DNA from: JBLNDJ01 sp050261515
GTDB taxonomy: Bacteria; Acidobacteriota; Terriglobia; Bryobacterales; Bryobacteraceae
DNA: 64,000 nucleotides
Assembly: GCA_050261515.1 (NCBI GenBank)
Contig: JBLNDJ010000042.1
Location: 134,811 to 198,810, forward strand
Direction: 5' to 3'
The notes under the pieces were generated by a model. It was not told where the DNA came from and made no database searches. It worked only from the letters and a program-made list of their open reading frames with translations. Positions 23,145-31,505 of this stretch are shown here, piece after piece. Position 1 is the stretch's first letter; each line of letters opens with the position of its first letter. The translations under genes were made by a program, and so were the position numbers.

Positions 23145-25691
23145 CTACTCCGTCCGCAACGCACTCATCGGATCAATCGAGGCAGCCCGCAGAGCCGGGA
23201 TGATCGCAGCCAGAAACGCGCACACGGCGAGCGCCGCGATCGCGACCGCGAGCGGCACGGGGTCCCAGCTCTTCACGCCGTACAACTGCGCCGACATCAG
23301 CCGTCCCGCCCCGACCGCGAGCGGAACGCCGAGGACAAGACCGACGGCCACCATGCGGAACGCGCCCGCAAGCACGAGCCGCAGCACGCCGCGCGAATCC
23401 GCCCCGAGCGCCATCCGTACGCCGATCTCGCTGGTCCGCTGCGCCACCGTGTACGCCGTCACGCCGTAGAGCCCCACCGCCGCCAGAATCAGCGCCACCA
23501 CGCCGAACAGGCCTGCCAGGCCCGCCACGGCGCGCTCCTGGTCGAAGACCGCCGCGATCTGGTCCTTCATCGTGCGTACGCCGACTACGGTCAGGTTCGG
23601 GTCCGCTTCCGCGAACGTCTTGCGCAGCAGCGGCTCGAGCGCGCCCGGCGCCAGGCGCGTGCGCAGCATCGCGGCGCCGATGAAGTGCGAGCGCGAATCC
23701 ACCATCTGGAGGATGTCCTCCTTGTACTGCGTAGTCTGGGGGAGCGGGAGAAAAAACATGGGCCGTGCGGGTTGCGCCGGCTGGGTGTACTTGGCGTCGC
23801 GCACCACGCCGACGATGCGGAACGAGCGCGCGTACTGTGGCAGATCGAGCCCGAAGTGCTTGTCGAGCGGGTCTTCCTTCGGGAAGAACCGGCGCACGAA
23901 TGCTTCGTTCACCACCGCGACGTTCTCCGAAGTCTGCGTGTCGGCCTCGGTGATGCCGCGCCCGCGCAGCACGGGCTGGCCGACGGTCTCGAAGTGGCCC
24001 GCGCTGACGCGGTCCCAGGAGGCCACGGAGTTCTCGTTCAACTCCGCAGGAGGATGCCCGTCCACGTAGATCATCTCGCTCCAATTGCTCGTCAGCGGCG
24101 AATACATCGCGAGACTCGCGCGCTCGATGCCGGGCACGCGCTCCAGGCGGTTCCGCAAGTCGCGATAGAGCGCGTCGAGGCGCTCCTGCGAATAGGTCGC
24201 CGGCGGTGGATTTACGGCGACGCTCACCAGCCCGTCGGCGCGGAACCCGAAGTCCTGGCGCTCCAGGTTGCCCAGGCTGCGGGCCAGCATCGCCGCGCCC
24301 GCCACCAGCACCACCGAGAGCGCCGCCTGCACGACGAGCAGCGCTTTCCGGGAAATGGAGGAATGGTCGCGCGTGCTGCGATTGGCGCCGCGCAGCGCCT
24401 CGACCGGATCGCGGCGCGTGGCGAGCCACGCGGGCGCCGCGCCGAAAATCATACCGGTCACAAGCGACAGCCCGAATGCGAACGCCAGCACGGGCAGGGA
24501 AGGCGTAGTGCGGAACGGCAGGTAGGTGGCCCCGCTGAAGGCCAGCGCGATGAGCGACTTTTCGGCCGCCCACGCAACGAACATGCCCGCGACGCCGCCC
24601 CCGACTGCCAGCAAAACGCTCTCGGTGAGCGCCTGGCGGATGAGCCGCCCGCGCGAGGCGCCGAGCGCCAGCCGGATCGACGTCTGCGCGCGCCGCGCCG
24701 TCGCGCGCGCGATCAGCAGGTTCGCCACGTTGGCGCAGGCGATCAGCAGCACCAGCCCGCACACCGAAAGCAGGATTTGCAGGCTGCGGCTGTAGCCCTC
24801 GCGCATCTCCTCGACGCCGTTGCCCGCCGGAATCACCTCGATGTGCTGCTTCGGCAGCACGCCGCGCAGGGCGCTCATCCAGACGGCCGGATAGCCTGCG
24901 TCGTGCTCCATCCATTGCCGCAGCACGGTGGTGAGATGCGCGGACATACCGGCGGTCGCCGCCCCCGGCTTCAACCGTCCGATGGCGCGCAGCCACCCCG
25001 AAATGGACTGTCGCAACAGCGCGTTCGAGCCCCGGAGGAGCGGCTCCTGCTGAAGCGGAAGCCAGAAATCCGGCGGATTGCTGCGCAGCGTGTCGCCGAA
25101 GAAACCCGGAGGCGCGACGCCCACGATCGTGAACGGCTGCCCTTCAATGACCGCCACGGAGCCGATGGCCGCCGGGTCCGCGCCCCATTCCTTCTGCCAC
25201 GAGCGGTAGCTCAGCACCGTTATGGGCGCGGCCGATGCGGTGTCGTCGGCCCGCGTGAAGAGGCGCCCGGCGAACGGCCGTATTCCGAAAACGTCGAAGT
25301 AGTTGCCGGTGACGAACTCGCCGTCGAGTGGCTTGGCGACGCGGTCGATCTTCGGCCGCAGCACGCTGTAGCGCGAGGTTGACGCCTGGAACGCCGCGAC
25401 CTGCTCGAACTCGGGAGCCGAATCCCGCAGCCGCTCAAACAGGGGATACGAGTACATCCCCCAGTTGTCCTGCGGCCCGCCCTCTACGCAGCAGTCATTG
25501 CCCGACCCGATGCGGTACAGACTGCCCGGCGATGCGACCGGCAGCGACCGCAGCATCACGTCGTGCATCAGCGAAAAGATCGCGGTGGTCCCGCCGATCC
25601 CGAGCGCCAGCGTCAGCACCGCGGTGAGCGTGAACACAGGCGAGCGGCGGAACTGGCGAACCGCATAGGCAGCGTCTCCCGAGAGGTTCAT
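23145..25691 (-). CDS. Orphan MacB-like ABC permease (acidobacterial duplicated permease, ADOP)
   Basis: An 848-residue protein made of two MacB/FtsX-type halves. Each has an N-terminal helix (FTLTAVLTLALGIGGTTAIFSL), a large periplasmic core (PITVLSYRSWQKEW, FTIVGVAPPGFFGD; second copy VAVVNEAFVRRFFP, FRIVGVVRDAKY) and three C-terminal helices with the conserved loop (RRAQTSIRLALGASRGRLIRQ; TSEIGVRMALGADSRGVLRLVLAGA). No ATPase gene is adjacent. Such orphan permeases are greatly expanded in Acidobacteria; their role is unproven, with export or envelope mechanotransmission likely. A perfect inverted repeat sits 28-47 bases upstream of the start codon. Confidence 0.9.
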   Translation of the reverse strand: MNLSGDAAYAVRQFRRSPVFTLTAVLTLALGIGGTTAIFSLMHDVMLRSLPVASPGSLYRIGSGNDCCVEGGPQDNWGMYSYPLFERLRDSAPEFEQVAAFQASTSRYSVLRPKIDRVAKPLDGEFVTGNYFDVFGIRPFAGRLFTRADDTASAAPITVLSYRSWQKEWGADPAAIGSVAVIEGQPFTIVGVAPPGFFGDTLRSNPPDFWLPLQQEPLLRGSNALLRQSISGWLRAIGRLKPGAATAGMSAHLTTVLRQWMEHDAGYPAVWMSALRGVLPKQHIEVIPAGNGVEEMREGYSRSLQILLSVCGLVLLIACANVANLLIARATARRAQTSIRLALGASRGRLIRQALTESVLLAVGGGVAGMFVAWAAEKSLIALAFSGATYLPFRTTPSLPVLAFAFGLSLVTGMIFGAAPAWLATRRDPVEALRGANRSTRDHSSISRKALLVVQAALSVVLVAGAAMLARSLGNLERQDFGFRADGLVSVAVNPPPATYSQERLDALYRDLRNRLERVPGIERASLAMYSPLTSNWSEMIYVDGHPPAELNENSVASWDRVSAGHFETVGQPVLRGRGITEADTQTSENVAVVNEAFVRRFFPKEDPLDKHFGLDLPQYARSFRIVGVVRDAKYTQPAQPARPMFFLPLPQTTQYKEDILQMVDSRSHFIGAAMLRTRLAPGALEPLLRKTFAEADPNLTVVGVRTMKDQIAAVFDQERAVAGLAGLFGVVALILAAVGLYGVTAYTVAQRTSEIGVRMALGADSRGVLRLVLAGAFRMVAVGLVLGVPLAVGAGRLMSAQLYGVKSWDPVPLAVAIAALAVCAFLAAIIPALRAASIDPMSALRTE

Positions 25692-25718
25692 CGGAAAGAG
25701 AATACGCTCCGCTCGCCC

Positions 25719-25738
25719 GGAATGTTCCCGGACATTCC
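25719..25738. promoter_or_regulatory. Perfect 7-bp inverted repeat upstream of the permease
   Basis: GGAATGT-TCCCGG-ACATTCC is a perfect 7-6-7 inverted repeat centred 37 bases before the permease ATG, where a promoter or operator is expected. It may be the binding site of a dimeric repressor; PadR-type regulators often accompany ADOP genes, but none is encoded here. Confidence 0.4.
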
Positions 25739-25785
25739 CTCACGGCGTGCTCGGGAGACGGGGCCGCCCGCCCCCAAGTGTTCCC

Positions 25786-26475
25786 TCACGACACGCGCGT
25801 GGGAGACATGGACTGAAGAAGCTCGACGAACGCTTCTCCGGCCGGCGAAGTCTTGGCCTTGCTTTCCCGCACGATCTCTTTCGCGGCCAGCTTCTGGCCG
25901 TAAAGGGCTTTGTTGGCATCGTCATCGGACCGCAACGTAGAGCCCGACAGCGAAATGCCGCCGAACACGCCCCGCGCGCGCGACCAGGAAAGGATCTCGG
26001 CCCTCATCGCGGCGTCCGTCTCGGCCGACGTTGTCCGCCCGACCGGCCCGGCCGCCGCCGATGCGTCCGCTCCGAGTTTCACCTTGCTCGACAACACCGA
26101 GTTGGCGCCCTTCTCATTCATGATCAGGAGCACGAAATCTGTCGCCTCGCCCCCGATCTGCAACCCGAAGCTCGCGCCTTCGAGCGCGACCATGGCCGGA
26201 GCGCTCCAGGGTCCGTTGAAATCCGCACCCGTCCGGCACGTCATTGCTCCCCTGCCGTAGCTCGCCCCCACCATAAACGCCGCCTTTTTCACCGACGGGA
26301 AGACCACCACACAATAGGCTTTGTTCAACAGGTCTCTCGGGATTCCGGTGTCGGGCATCCCCAGGATTTCCTTGAGGACGTCGTGCGACTCCTTGAGGCG
26401 CTCGTTTTCCTTTTCCTGCGCGGCGAGCTGGAACGCACAGCACGCACAAAGCGCTACGGCCGCCAGTTTTTTCAT
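25786..26475 (-). CDS. SYLF/Ysc84-domain lipid-binding protein
   Basis: A 229-residue secreted protein: signal peptide (MKKLAAVALCACCAFQLAAQ), then the SYLF domain with IPRDLLNKAYCVVVFPSVKK, GASYGRGAMTCR, WSAPAMVALEGASFGLQIGG, DFVLLIMNEKGANSVL and the Gly/Ser-rich YSC84 end (GVFGGISLSGSTLRSDDDANKALYG, seen in two parts). SYLF proteins bind phosphoinositides or other lipids; bacterial forms are periplasmic or surface proteins of unknown role. It is transcribed toward the permease gene, separated by 94 bases, with no obvious partner. Confidence 0.87.
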   Translation of the reverse strand: MKKLAAVALCACCAFQLAAQEKENERLKESHDVLKEILGMPDTGIPRDLLNKAYCVVVFPSVKKAAFMVGASYGRGAMTCRTGADFNGPWSAPAMVALEGASFGLQIGGEATDFVLLIMNEKGANSVLSSKVKLGADASAAAGPVGRTTSAETDAAMRAEILSWSRARGVFGGISLSGSTLRSDDDANKALYGQKLAAKEIVRESKAKTSPAGEAFVELLQSMSPTRVS

Positions 26476-26661
26476 GGCTATCGCTCCTTTCGCCGGAGGC
26501 CTCGGTCAGGCGGCCGCCGCGAGTCCCGCACGCCGGCGCACCAACTCCGGCGCCTCGCCGCGAGTCGGGCGCGCGCGCCAACTCCAACGCCTGTCCCGGC
26601 GTGATGAAAGATGCTCCCCAAAACGTCCGGGCGTAATTTTTTTTGTGTGCTGATATACGGG

Positions 26662-26796
26662 ATGAGATCCGCCCTGGTCCTCTGCCTGCTCGCCCTGCCG
26701 CTGCCGGCCCAGGTCGAGCGCATCGACATTAGCGCCGCGTCTCCCATGCAGGCGGTCGCAGATGACCCTGATGCGGTGCGCCTGACCCAAAGCTGA
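26662..26796 (+). CDS. Small secreted peptide ORF
   Basis: An ATG at 26662 opens 44 codons: a good signal peptide (MRSALVLCLLALPLPAQ) and a 27-residue mature part (VERIDISAASPMQAV, acidic end). It precedes the ComEA-like gene by 26 bases. It could be a genuine small exported protein or the truncated start of a lost secreted gene. No homologue is recognised. Confidence 0.35.
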   Translation: MRSALVLCLLALPLPAQVERIDISAASPMQAVADDPDAVRLTQS

Positions 26797-26822
26797 CCTA
26801 CAATCACAGCAGGAGGGGAGCT

Positions 26823-27137
26823 GTGACAAAACTGGGACGGCTCGTAATGTTCCTGGCGGTGCTCTGCGCGCTGGCCGCTTTTCCGCGAGCGTCGTTCGCG
26901 GACCAAGCCGCGAAGCACCCCACCGCGGCCGCCAAGAGCGCCGCGCTGGTCGATATCAACACCGCGAGCGAGGCGGAGCTGAAGGCGCTGCCCGGCATCG
27001 GCGACGCTTACGCCGCGAAGATCGTGCAGAACCGGCCCTACAAATCGAAGGCCGACCTCGAGCGCAAGAACGTAATTCCCAAGGCGACCTACGACAAGGT
27101 CAAGAGCCTGATCATCGCCAAGCAGCCGGCGAAGTAG
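26823..27137 (+). CDS. ComEA-like helix-hairpin-helix protein, exported
   Basis: A 104-residue protein starting with GTG (AGGAGGGGA ribosome site just upstream). A signal peptide (VMFLAVLCALAAFPRASFA) is followed by VDINTASEAELKALPGIGDAYAAKIVQNRPYKSKADL, seen in parts, the double helix-hairpin-helix of ComEA that grips DNA without sequence preference. In competent bacteria ComEA pulls DNA into the periplasm. Many soil bacteria carry such short forms whose role in uptake is untested. The stop lies two bases from the convergent next gene. Confidence 0.85.
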   Translation: MTKLGRLVMFLAVLCALAAFPRASFADQAAKHPTAAAKSAALVDINTASEAELKALPGIGDAYAAKIVQNRPYKSKADLERKNVIPKATYDKVKSLIIAKQPAK

Positions 27138-27139
27138 CG

Positions 27140-28180
27140 TTATTTGGGCGGCGGCAGCGTTACCACGCCCATGTCCTTCGGCGACGAGTAAATCGTCACG
27201 CCCGCGGGCGCAGCGGGCGCGGGTGTCGCGGCGCGCGGCGCCGTCGCCGCCTGTGCACGCCGCCGCGCGCTCTCGACCGCGGCCTGAACCGACTTCTTCA
27301 GCTCGTCTTCGGGAATCGAGAACGCGAGCTTTACCGTGTTGCGTTCCGCGCGCAGCGCCAGCTTTTCGAGGATCGCCGCGGCCTGCTTCGAGTTCCGGTT
27401 CCCCTGCGCGGCCAGGCCGATGAGCAGCTGCAGCGCCGCCGCGATGTTCTGCGCATCCTCGGGCGTGCGCGTCGTCAGGTCGGCGGCCACGTCGAGAGTC
27501 GGGCCGAGCCTCACGCCGCCGCTCGCCTGCTCGATCGATCGCAGCATCTGCATCTGAGGATTGTCCGCGGCCTTCCCGGACGCGATGCCGCCCGCGAGCC
27601 CCACCGGCGGCGTGATCGAGACGAACCAGATGTCGTGCGCCGCCGCGAGCTCCGCAGCCCTGGCCTCGAGCGCGGCGCCCGGCCCGGGACCGCTGTCGCG
27701 CGCCGCAATCACGCTGCGCAGCATCGCCGGGTCGCCGCCGGCGATCAGCGTGTTGCTGAGGCAGGCAAATGCCATCGGCTGCTGCTGCTGCCTGGCCGGC
27801 GCCAGGATCTGGACGCCCTGGAACATCGACGCGGTCATGTCCGGACCGGCGGCCATCTCGGCAAAGCGCGTCGGGTCGAACGAACCGCGCATCAGGAACA
27901 CGGTCCGCGATCTTTCCGGCGATGCGATCAGGACTTCGTCGATATCACGCGGATCGATCCCCGTGGCCGCGATGAACTTGTCCGAGGCCCCGGCCTCCAT
28001 CTTTGCGCTGGCTTCGGAAACAATGGCCTGGCCGATCGCCGACGCCTTCACCTGCCGCAGGTTGATGCCCACGAGCACGCGCGAGCCGGGAGGCGCGAAC
28101 CGCAGGAGCGGCGACTCGGCGGCGCACGCAACCGCGCACAGCGGCAGGAGCGCGAAAAGAGCAAACGGGCGATTCCGCAT
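27140..28180 (-). CDS. Secreted protein of unknown function, paralogue A
   Basis: A 346-residue exported protein (signal MRNRPFALFALLPLCAVACA). The body follows a repeated plan also found in the next gene: FAPPGSRVLVGINLRQVKASAIGQAI near the start, DIDEVLIASPE, FQGVQIL, ASGGVRLGPTLDVAADL and a helix-rich C-terminal region ending in a Pro/Ala-rich tail (about 295-330). The opening resembles DUF3352-type proteins that check a coefficient-like property, but I cannot name a function. It is the downstream member of a tandem pair with 28202-29119 (21 bases apart), so the two are probably co-transcribed. Confidence 0.65.
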   Translation of the reverse strand: MRNRPFALFALLPLCAVACAAESPLLRFAPPGSRVLVGINLRQVKASAIGQAIVSEASAKMEAGASDKFIAATGIDPRDIDEVLIASPERSRTVFLMRGSFDPTRFAEMAAGPDMTASMFQGVQILAPARQQQQPMAFACLSNTLIAGGDPAMLRSVIAARDSGPGPGAALEARAAELAAAHDIWFVSITPPVGLAGGIASGKAADNPQMQMLRSIEQASGGVRLGPTLDVAADLTTRTPEDAQNIAAALQLLIGLAAQGNRNSKQAAAILEKLALRAERNTVKLAFSIPEDELKKSVQAAVESARRRAQAATAPRAATPAPAAPAGVTIYSSPKDMGVVTLPPPK

Positions 28181-28201
28181 ATCCGCCCGATTATACGCGG
28201 C

Positions 28202-29119
28202 TCAGCGGCCGGCCTGCTCGATGAGCGATTCCAGTTGCGCTTCCGGAAGCGAGAGGCCGAGCTTCAGCAGAGTGCCCTCGGCCTTCAGGTCGAGCCCGGC
28301 CGCGAGCGGCTGGCGTCCTCCGGGCCCGCTCGTCTGTACGATTCCCGAAAGGAACCGGACCACGTCGGCCAGGTTCGCCGCATCCTCCGCGGTCGCGGTG
28401 ATCACTTCGGCCGAGAAGCGGACCGGGTCGCCGAACACGGCCCCGCCGCTCGCCTGCCGGATCGACCGGAGCGCATCGCCCTTCAGAGCGCCGCTCACGT
28501 TCGAATCCGGGAGCCCCTGGGCCAGCTCGGCGACCGGGACGTTCGAAACGAACCACGCGTGCGACGCGGCGCTGACGGCGTCCACGCGCGCCGCGAGATC
28601 CTGGCCCGGGCCTGCGCCGTTCTGCCGCCGCGCGATGGCGCCGCGCACGCTTTCTTCATCGCCCGCCACGGCAATCGATTCGCTGAGGAAGGCCACCGCC
28701 GCCGGCACGCCGTGGGGCGAAGAGGATACGGCGCGAGCGTTCGAGATCACCTCGACACCCTGGAAATTCGCGATCTCCGCGCCCGCGTTCCGCGCCAGTT
28801 CGATGATGCGGGCCGGCGCGAATGTGCCGCGCGCGGCGATCAGCTTGCGGTCGGAGCCCGCGGCGGCCGGGCTCGCAATCACGATCTCGTCGAGGTTGTA
28901 GCGCGGATCGAAGCCGCTGGCCTTCACGAATTCATCGAAGCCCTGGTCCTGCGAATCCGAAAAACGAGCCAGTGCGAAACGGCCGAACGGCGTCTTCTTC
29001 GCCTCGGCGACATTGACGCCCGAAACGACCCGCGCATCCGGCATGATGACCTTCAACAGCTCGCGATCGGCCGCGAGGCCCGCCGCCGAAACCAAGAGAA
29101 GACACACAAGCGCGCGCAT
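28202..29119 (-). CDS. Secreted protein of unknown function, paralogue B
   Basis: A 305-residue exported protein (signal MRALVCLLLVSAAGLA) sharing the order of motifs of its neighbour: MPDARVVSGVNVAEAKKTPFG against PGSRVLVGINLRQVKASAIG, LDEIVIASPA against IDEVLIASPE, FQGVEVI against FQGVQIL, and RQASGGAVFGDPVRFSAEV against EQASGGVRLGPTLDVAADL. It lacks the Pro/Ala tail of paralogue A. Tandem duplication followed by divergence is the simplest explanation. The ICMT-like gene begins 42 bases upstream on the same strand; no enzymatic motif is visible. Confidence 0.65.
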   Translation of the reverse strand: MRALVCLLLVSAAGLAADRELLKVIMPDARVVSGVNVAEAKKTPFGRFALARFSDSQDQGFDEFVKASGFDPRYNLDEIVIASPAAAGSDRKLIAARGTFAPARIIELARNAGAEIANFQGVEVISNARAVSSSPHGVPAAVAFLSESIAVAGDEESVRGAIARRQNGAGPGQDLAARVDAVSAASHAWFVSNVPVAELAQGLPDSNVSGALKGDALRSIRQASGGAVFGDPVRFSAEVITATAEDAANLADVVRFLSGIVQTSGPGGRQPLAAGLDLKAEGTLLKLGLSLPEAQLESLIEQAGR

Positions 29120-29161
29120 AGAGGACCATCTCCAGGGTAACCAAAGGGCGCCCGCGCCGCC

Positions 29162-29629
29162 TCACAACCACCGGCGCACTTTGGATTGATACTCCCCGTA
29201 CCGCCGGCCGAACGCTTCGAGCAGTCGCGCCTCTTCGACGGGGATCACCACCCGGTCCAGGTACGCGATCACAAGCGGCAGGAGCGCCACCGGCCAGACC
29301 TGCCTCAGCATGCCGGCCTCCCCGAGATACGCAAGCGCGAGCCCGATGTACATCGGATTTCGCGTGAAGCGGTACGGTCCCCAGGTGACCATCGTCGTCG
29401 AGGTCTCGCCCGGAACGCGCGTGGTTCGCGCTTTCCAGAAGAGCGCCCAGGCCCATCCCGCAAGCGCCGCGCCCGCCGCGAACAACGCGGCCCCCACGGC
29501 GCCGGCGAAGTCCGGCACGACGGGTCGCTTTGCGAACAAGAGGCGCTCGAGGCCGGCCCCGGCCAGATACGCCAGCATGAAAACGCAGGGCACCGGGAGT
29601 AGTGCCATCAAACGGCGAAATATTCCCAT
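29162..29629 (-). CDS. Isoprenylcysteine carboxyl methyltransferase (ICMT)-family membrane protein
   Basis: A 155-residue membrane protein with about four helices. The C-terminal SAM-binding signature is present: GPYRFTRNPMYIGLALAYLGEA, then EEARLLEAFGRRYGEYQSKVRRWL in parts, matching the ICMT/phospholipid methyltransferase fold. Bacterial members methylate small lipids or phospholipids; the substrate here is unknown. It follows the acyltransferase-like gene by three bases and precedes paralogue B, so it is probably in one operon with them. Confidence 0.82.
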   Translation of the reverse strand: MGIFRRLMALLPVPCVFMLAYLAGAGLERLLFAKRPVVPDFAGAVGAALFAAGAALAGWAWALFWKARTTRVPGETSTTMVTWGPYRFTRNPMYIGLALAYLGEAGMLRQVWPVALLPLVIAYLDRVVIPVEEARLLEAFGRRYGEYQSKVRRWL

Positions 29630-29632
29630 ATA

Positions 29633-30838
29633 TTACAGTTGCAGCCTCACTTTCAGCCGCGTCAGCACCGCCGCCGCGCCCAGTATGAACGCCGTGAACA
29701 GCGCCGATTTCACCGCTCCCGGCCAGCCCGACGCTGTCAGCGCGCCCAGGCCGAATGCCCCGAACCCGATTGCGCCGTACCACAGATCCGGCAGCAGGTA
29801 AGTCAACAGAGTATTCGCGCCTGCCGGGCGCAGCGGAGCCGCCCACTTCGTCCGCCGCTTCACGTCGCAGATCCAGTAAAGCGCCATGAAAATGACCACG
29901 GATGTGAACGAGCACCACAGGCACCAGGACGGAGTCGCGCCCAGTTTCGTGAGCCCCATCGGCCGCAGCGCCAGTCCGGCCACCCACAGCGCCAGCGCGA
30001 AGCCGCCCGCCCAGAGCATCTTCTCGCGAAGCGTGGCGGCGATGCGCTTGTCGAGGAAAATGGCCGAGCACGCCACGCCCGCCATGATCAGCGACGGGAA
30101 CGCGCCCGCGTCGAACGGCCATGCCCAATACGGAATCTGGCGGAGGAACGGCACCCATCCCGCCCGCGCCGCCGCGTTCAGAGCGACAAACACGGCGAGC
30201 AGCGCAAACGGAGCCCACCGCTTGCGCCGCAGCGGGATGTACACGATCGCCGCCGCCAGATAGGCCCGCCCGATCAGCCCGAGAATCTCCCAGTATGAGA
30301 AGCTCAGCCACGCGGGGCCGTCCGGGGTGCTCCGCCGGTAAATGGCAAACAGCCCGATCATCGCCGCCAGACCCACTACTTTGAGCCCCTTGTAGAGCGC
30401 CTGCGGGCCCGTCCGCGGGTACACGTTCCAGAACAGGATGGCGGCCACCAGGAACCATGCCATCCAGGCTCCCCCGCGCATTCCGGTCAGCGCGGCGTCC
30501 GCCTGGCCTTGGTTCGCCAGCATGATCCCGAGCACGATCAGGCTGAGCGCTCGCGCCACAATATGGCTCCACAACCGCAGCATCGAGTCGCCCTTTTCGA
30601 GCCGCCGCTCGATGGCCAGCGGCATCGACATCCCCACGATGAACAGGAACGACGGGAAGACCATATCGACGTACGTCATGCCGTCCTGGCCCGGAGGCAT
30701 GTGATACGTCCACCAGGGCAGGCCCGTGACGCCGGCCACGTCGTTGACGAAGACCATGACCGCCATCGTGAGGCCGCGAAACACATCGACCGATTCGATG
30801 CGGCGTCGGCCGGGGAGCGCACCACTCAAGGAAGCCAT
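29633..30838 (-). CDS. HGSNAT-like membrane acetyltransferase (DUF5009/acyltransferase group)
   Basis: From the ATG at 30838 the protein has 401 residues and about ten helices. Its opening RIESVDVFRGLTMAVMVFVND, the loop MPPGQDGMTYVDMVFPSFLFIVG (in parts) and WNVYPRTGPQALYKGLK match the heparan-alpha-glucosaminide N-acetyltransferase-like family, which moves acetyl groups across the membrane onto cell-envelope sugars. In Acidobacteria such genes are common. It is the first gene of a leftward run with the ICMT-like protein and the two secreted paralogues. The acceptor sugar is unknown. Confidence 0.8.
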   Translation of the reverse strand: MASLSGALPGRRRIESVDVFRGLTMAVMVFVNDVAGVTGLPWWTYHMPPGQDGMTYVDMVFPSFLFIVGMSMPLAIERRLEKGDSMLRLWSHIVARALSLIVLGIMLANQGQADAALTGMRGGAWMAWFLVAAILFWNVYPRTGPQALYKGLKVVGLAAMIGLFAIYRRSTPDGPAWLSFSYWEILGLIGRAYLAAAIVYIPLRRKRWAPFALLAVFVALNAAARAGWVPFLRQIPYWAWPFDAGAFPSLIMAGVACSAIFLDKRIAATLREKMLWAGGFALALWVAGLALRPMGLTKLGATPSWCLWCSFTSVVIFMALYWICDVKRRTKWAAPLRPAGANTLLTYLLPDLWYGAIGFGAFGLGALTASGWPGAVKSALFTAFILGAAAVLTRLKVRLQL

Positions 30839-30948
30839 GGGGACTACAATCTCTCGATTCGCGACCGCAATGCAAGTGGCGCGGATCACGGAGCCGGCCC
30901 CCATCCAGTTCCTTCGAACACCGACGATACAATCGAACTGTAACTAGG

Positions 30949-31476
30949 ATGGACCGTCTCCCTTACCAGGCCACCCCGCAGGCGGCCGCCTACGAATCGT
31001 TGCGTTTGCCCGCCTGTGTCCTGCTCGACAACGTGCGCAGCATGTACAACGTCGGCGCGTTTTTCCGCACCGCGGACGGATCGGGCCTCGAACAGCTCTA
31101 TCTCTCGGGCATCACCGCGCACCCGCCCAAGCGCGGCGTCTCGAAAACCGCGCTCGGCGCCGAGGAAACCGTGCCGTGGGAATACGCCTGGGACCCGCTC
31201 CCGTTCGTCCAGCGCCTGCGGGCCGCCGGCTATGAAATCGCGGCCATCGAGACCAGCCTGCACTCGGTCGATCTGTTCGATTGGAAGCCGCACTTCCCGG
31301 TCTGCATCGTTTTCGGCCATGAAGTGGACGGCATCCGGCCGGAGCTGCTCGCGCTGGCGGACACGCACATCCGCATCCCCATGCTCGGCGCCAAGCACTC
31401 GCTCAATGTCGCCACCGCGGGCGGCATCGTCATTTACGAGCTGTTGCGGAAGTACCGGCGGATGTGCGAGCGGTGA
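30949..31476 (+). CDS. SpoU/TrmH-family RNA 2'-O-methyltransferase
   Basis: A 175-residue SPOUT enzyme. Motif 1 is LLDNVRSMYNVGAFFRTADG (about 24-43), motif 2 IVFGHEVDGI (about 118-127) and motif 3 IPMLGAKHSLNVATAGGIVIYE (about 143-163, in parts), which form the deep-knot SAM site. These enzymes methylate the ribose of tRNA or rRNA; the target cannot be told from sequence, although the single-domain short form resembles TrmL/TrmH-like tRNA enzymes. It stands divergently to the acetyltransferase gene and 29 bases before the aminotransferase. Confidence 0.9.
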   Translation: MDRLPYQATPQAAAYESLRLPACVLLDNVRSMYNVGAFFRTADGSGLEQLYLSGITAHPPKRGVSKTALGAEETVPWEYAWDPLPFVQRLRAAGYEIAAIETSLHSVDLFDWKPHFPVCIVFGHEVDGIRPELLALADTHIRIPMLGAKHSLNVATAGGIVIYELLRKYRRMCER

Positions 31477-31505
31477 CCCGGCCGCGCTGTGCTAATCTCT
31501 GGACC

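Noticed and set aside
23130..25382. 750-codon open frame on the plus strand opposite the permease
   Set aside because: Antisense to a clear ABC permease; composition is that of a GC-rich shadow frame.
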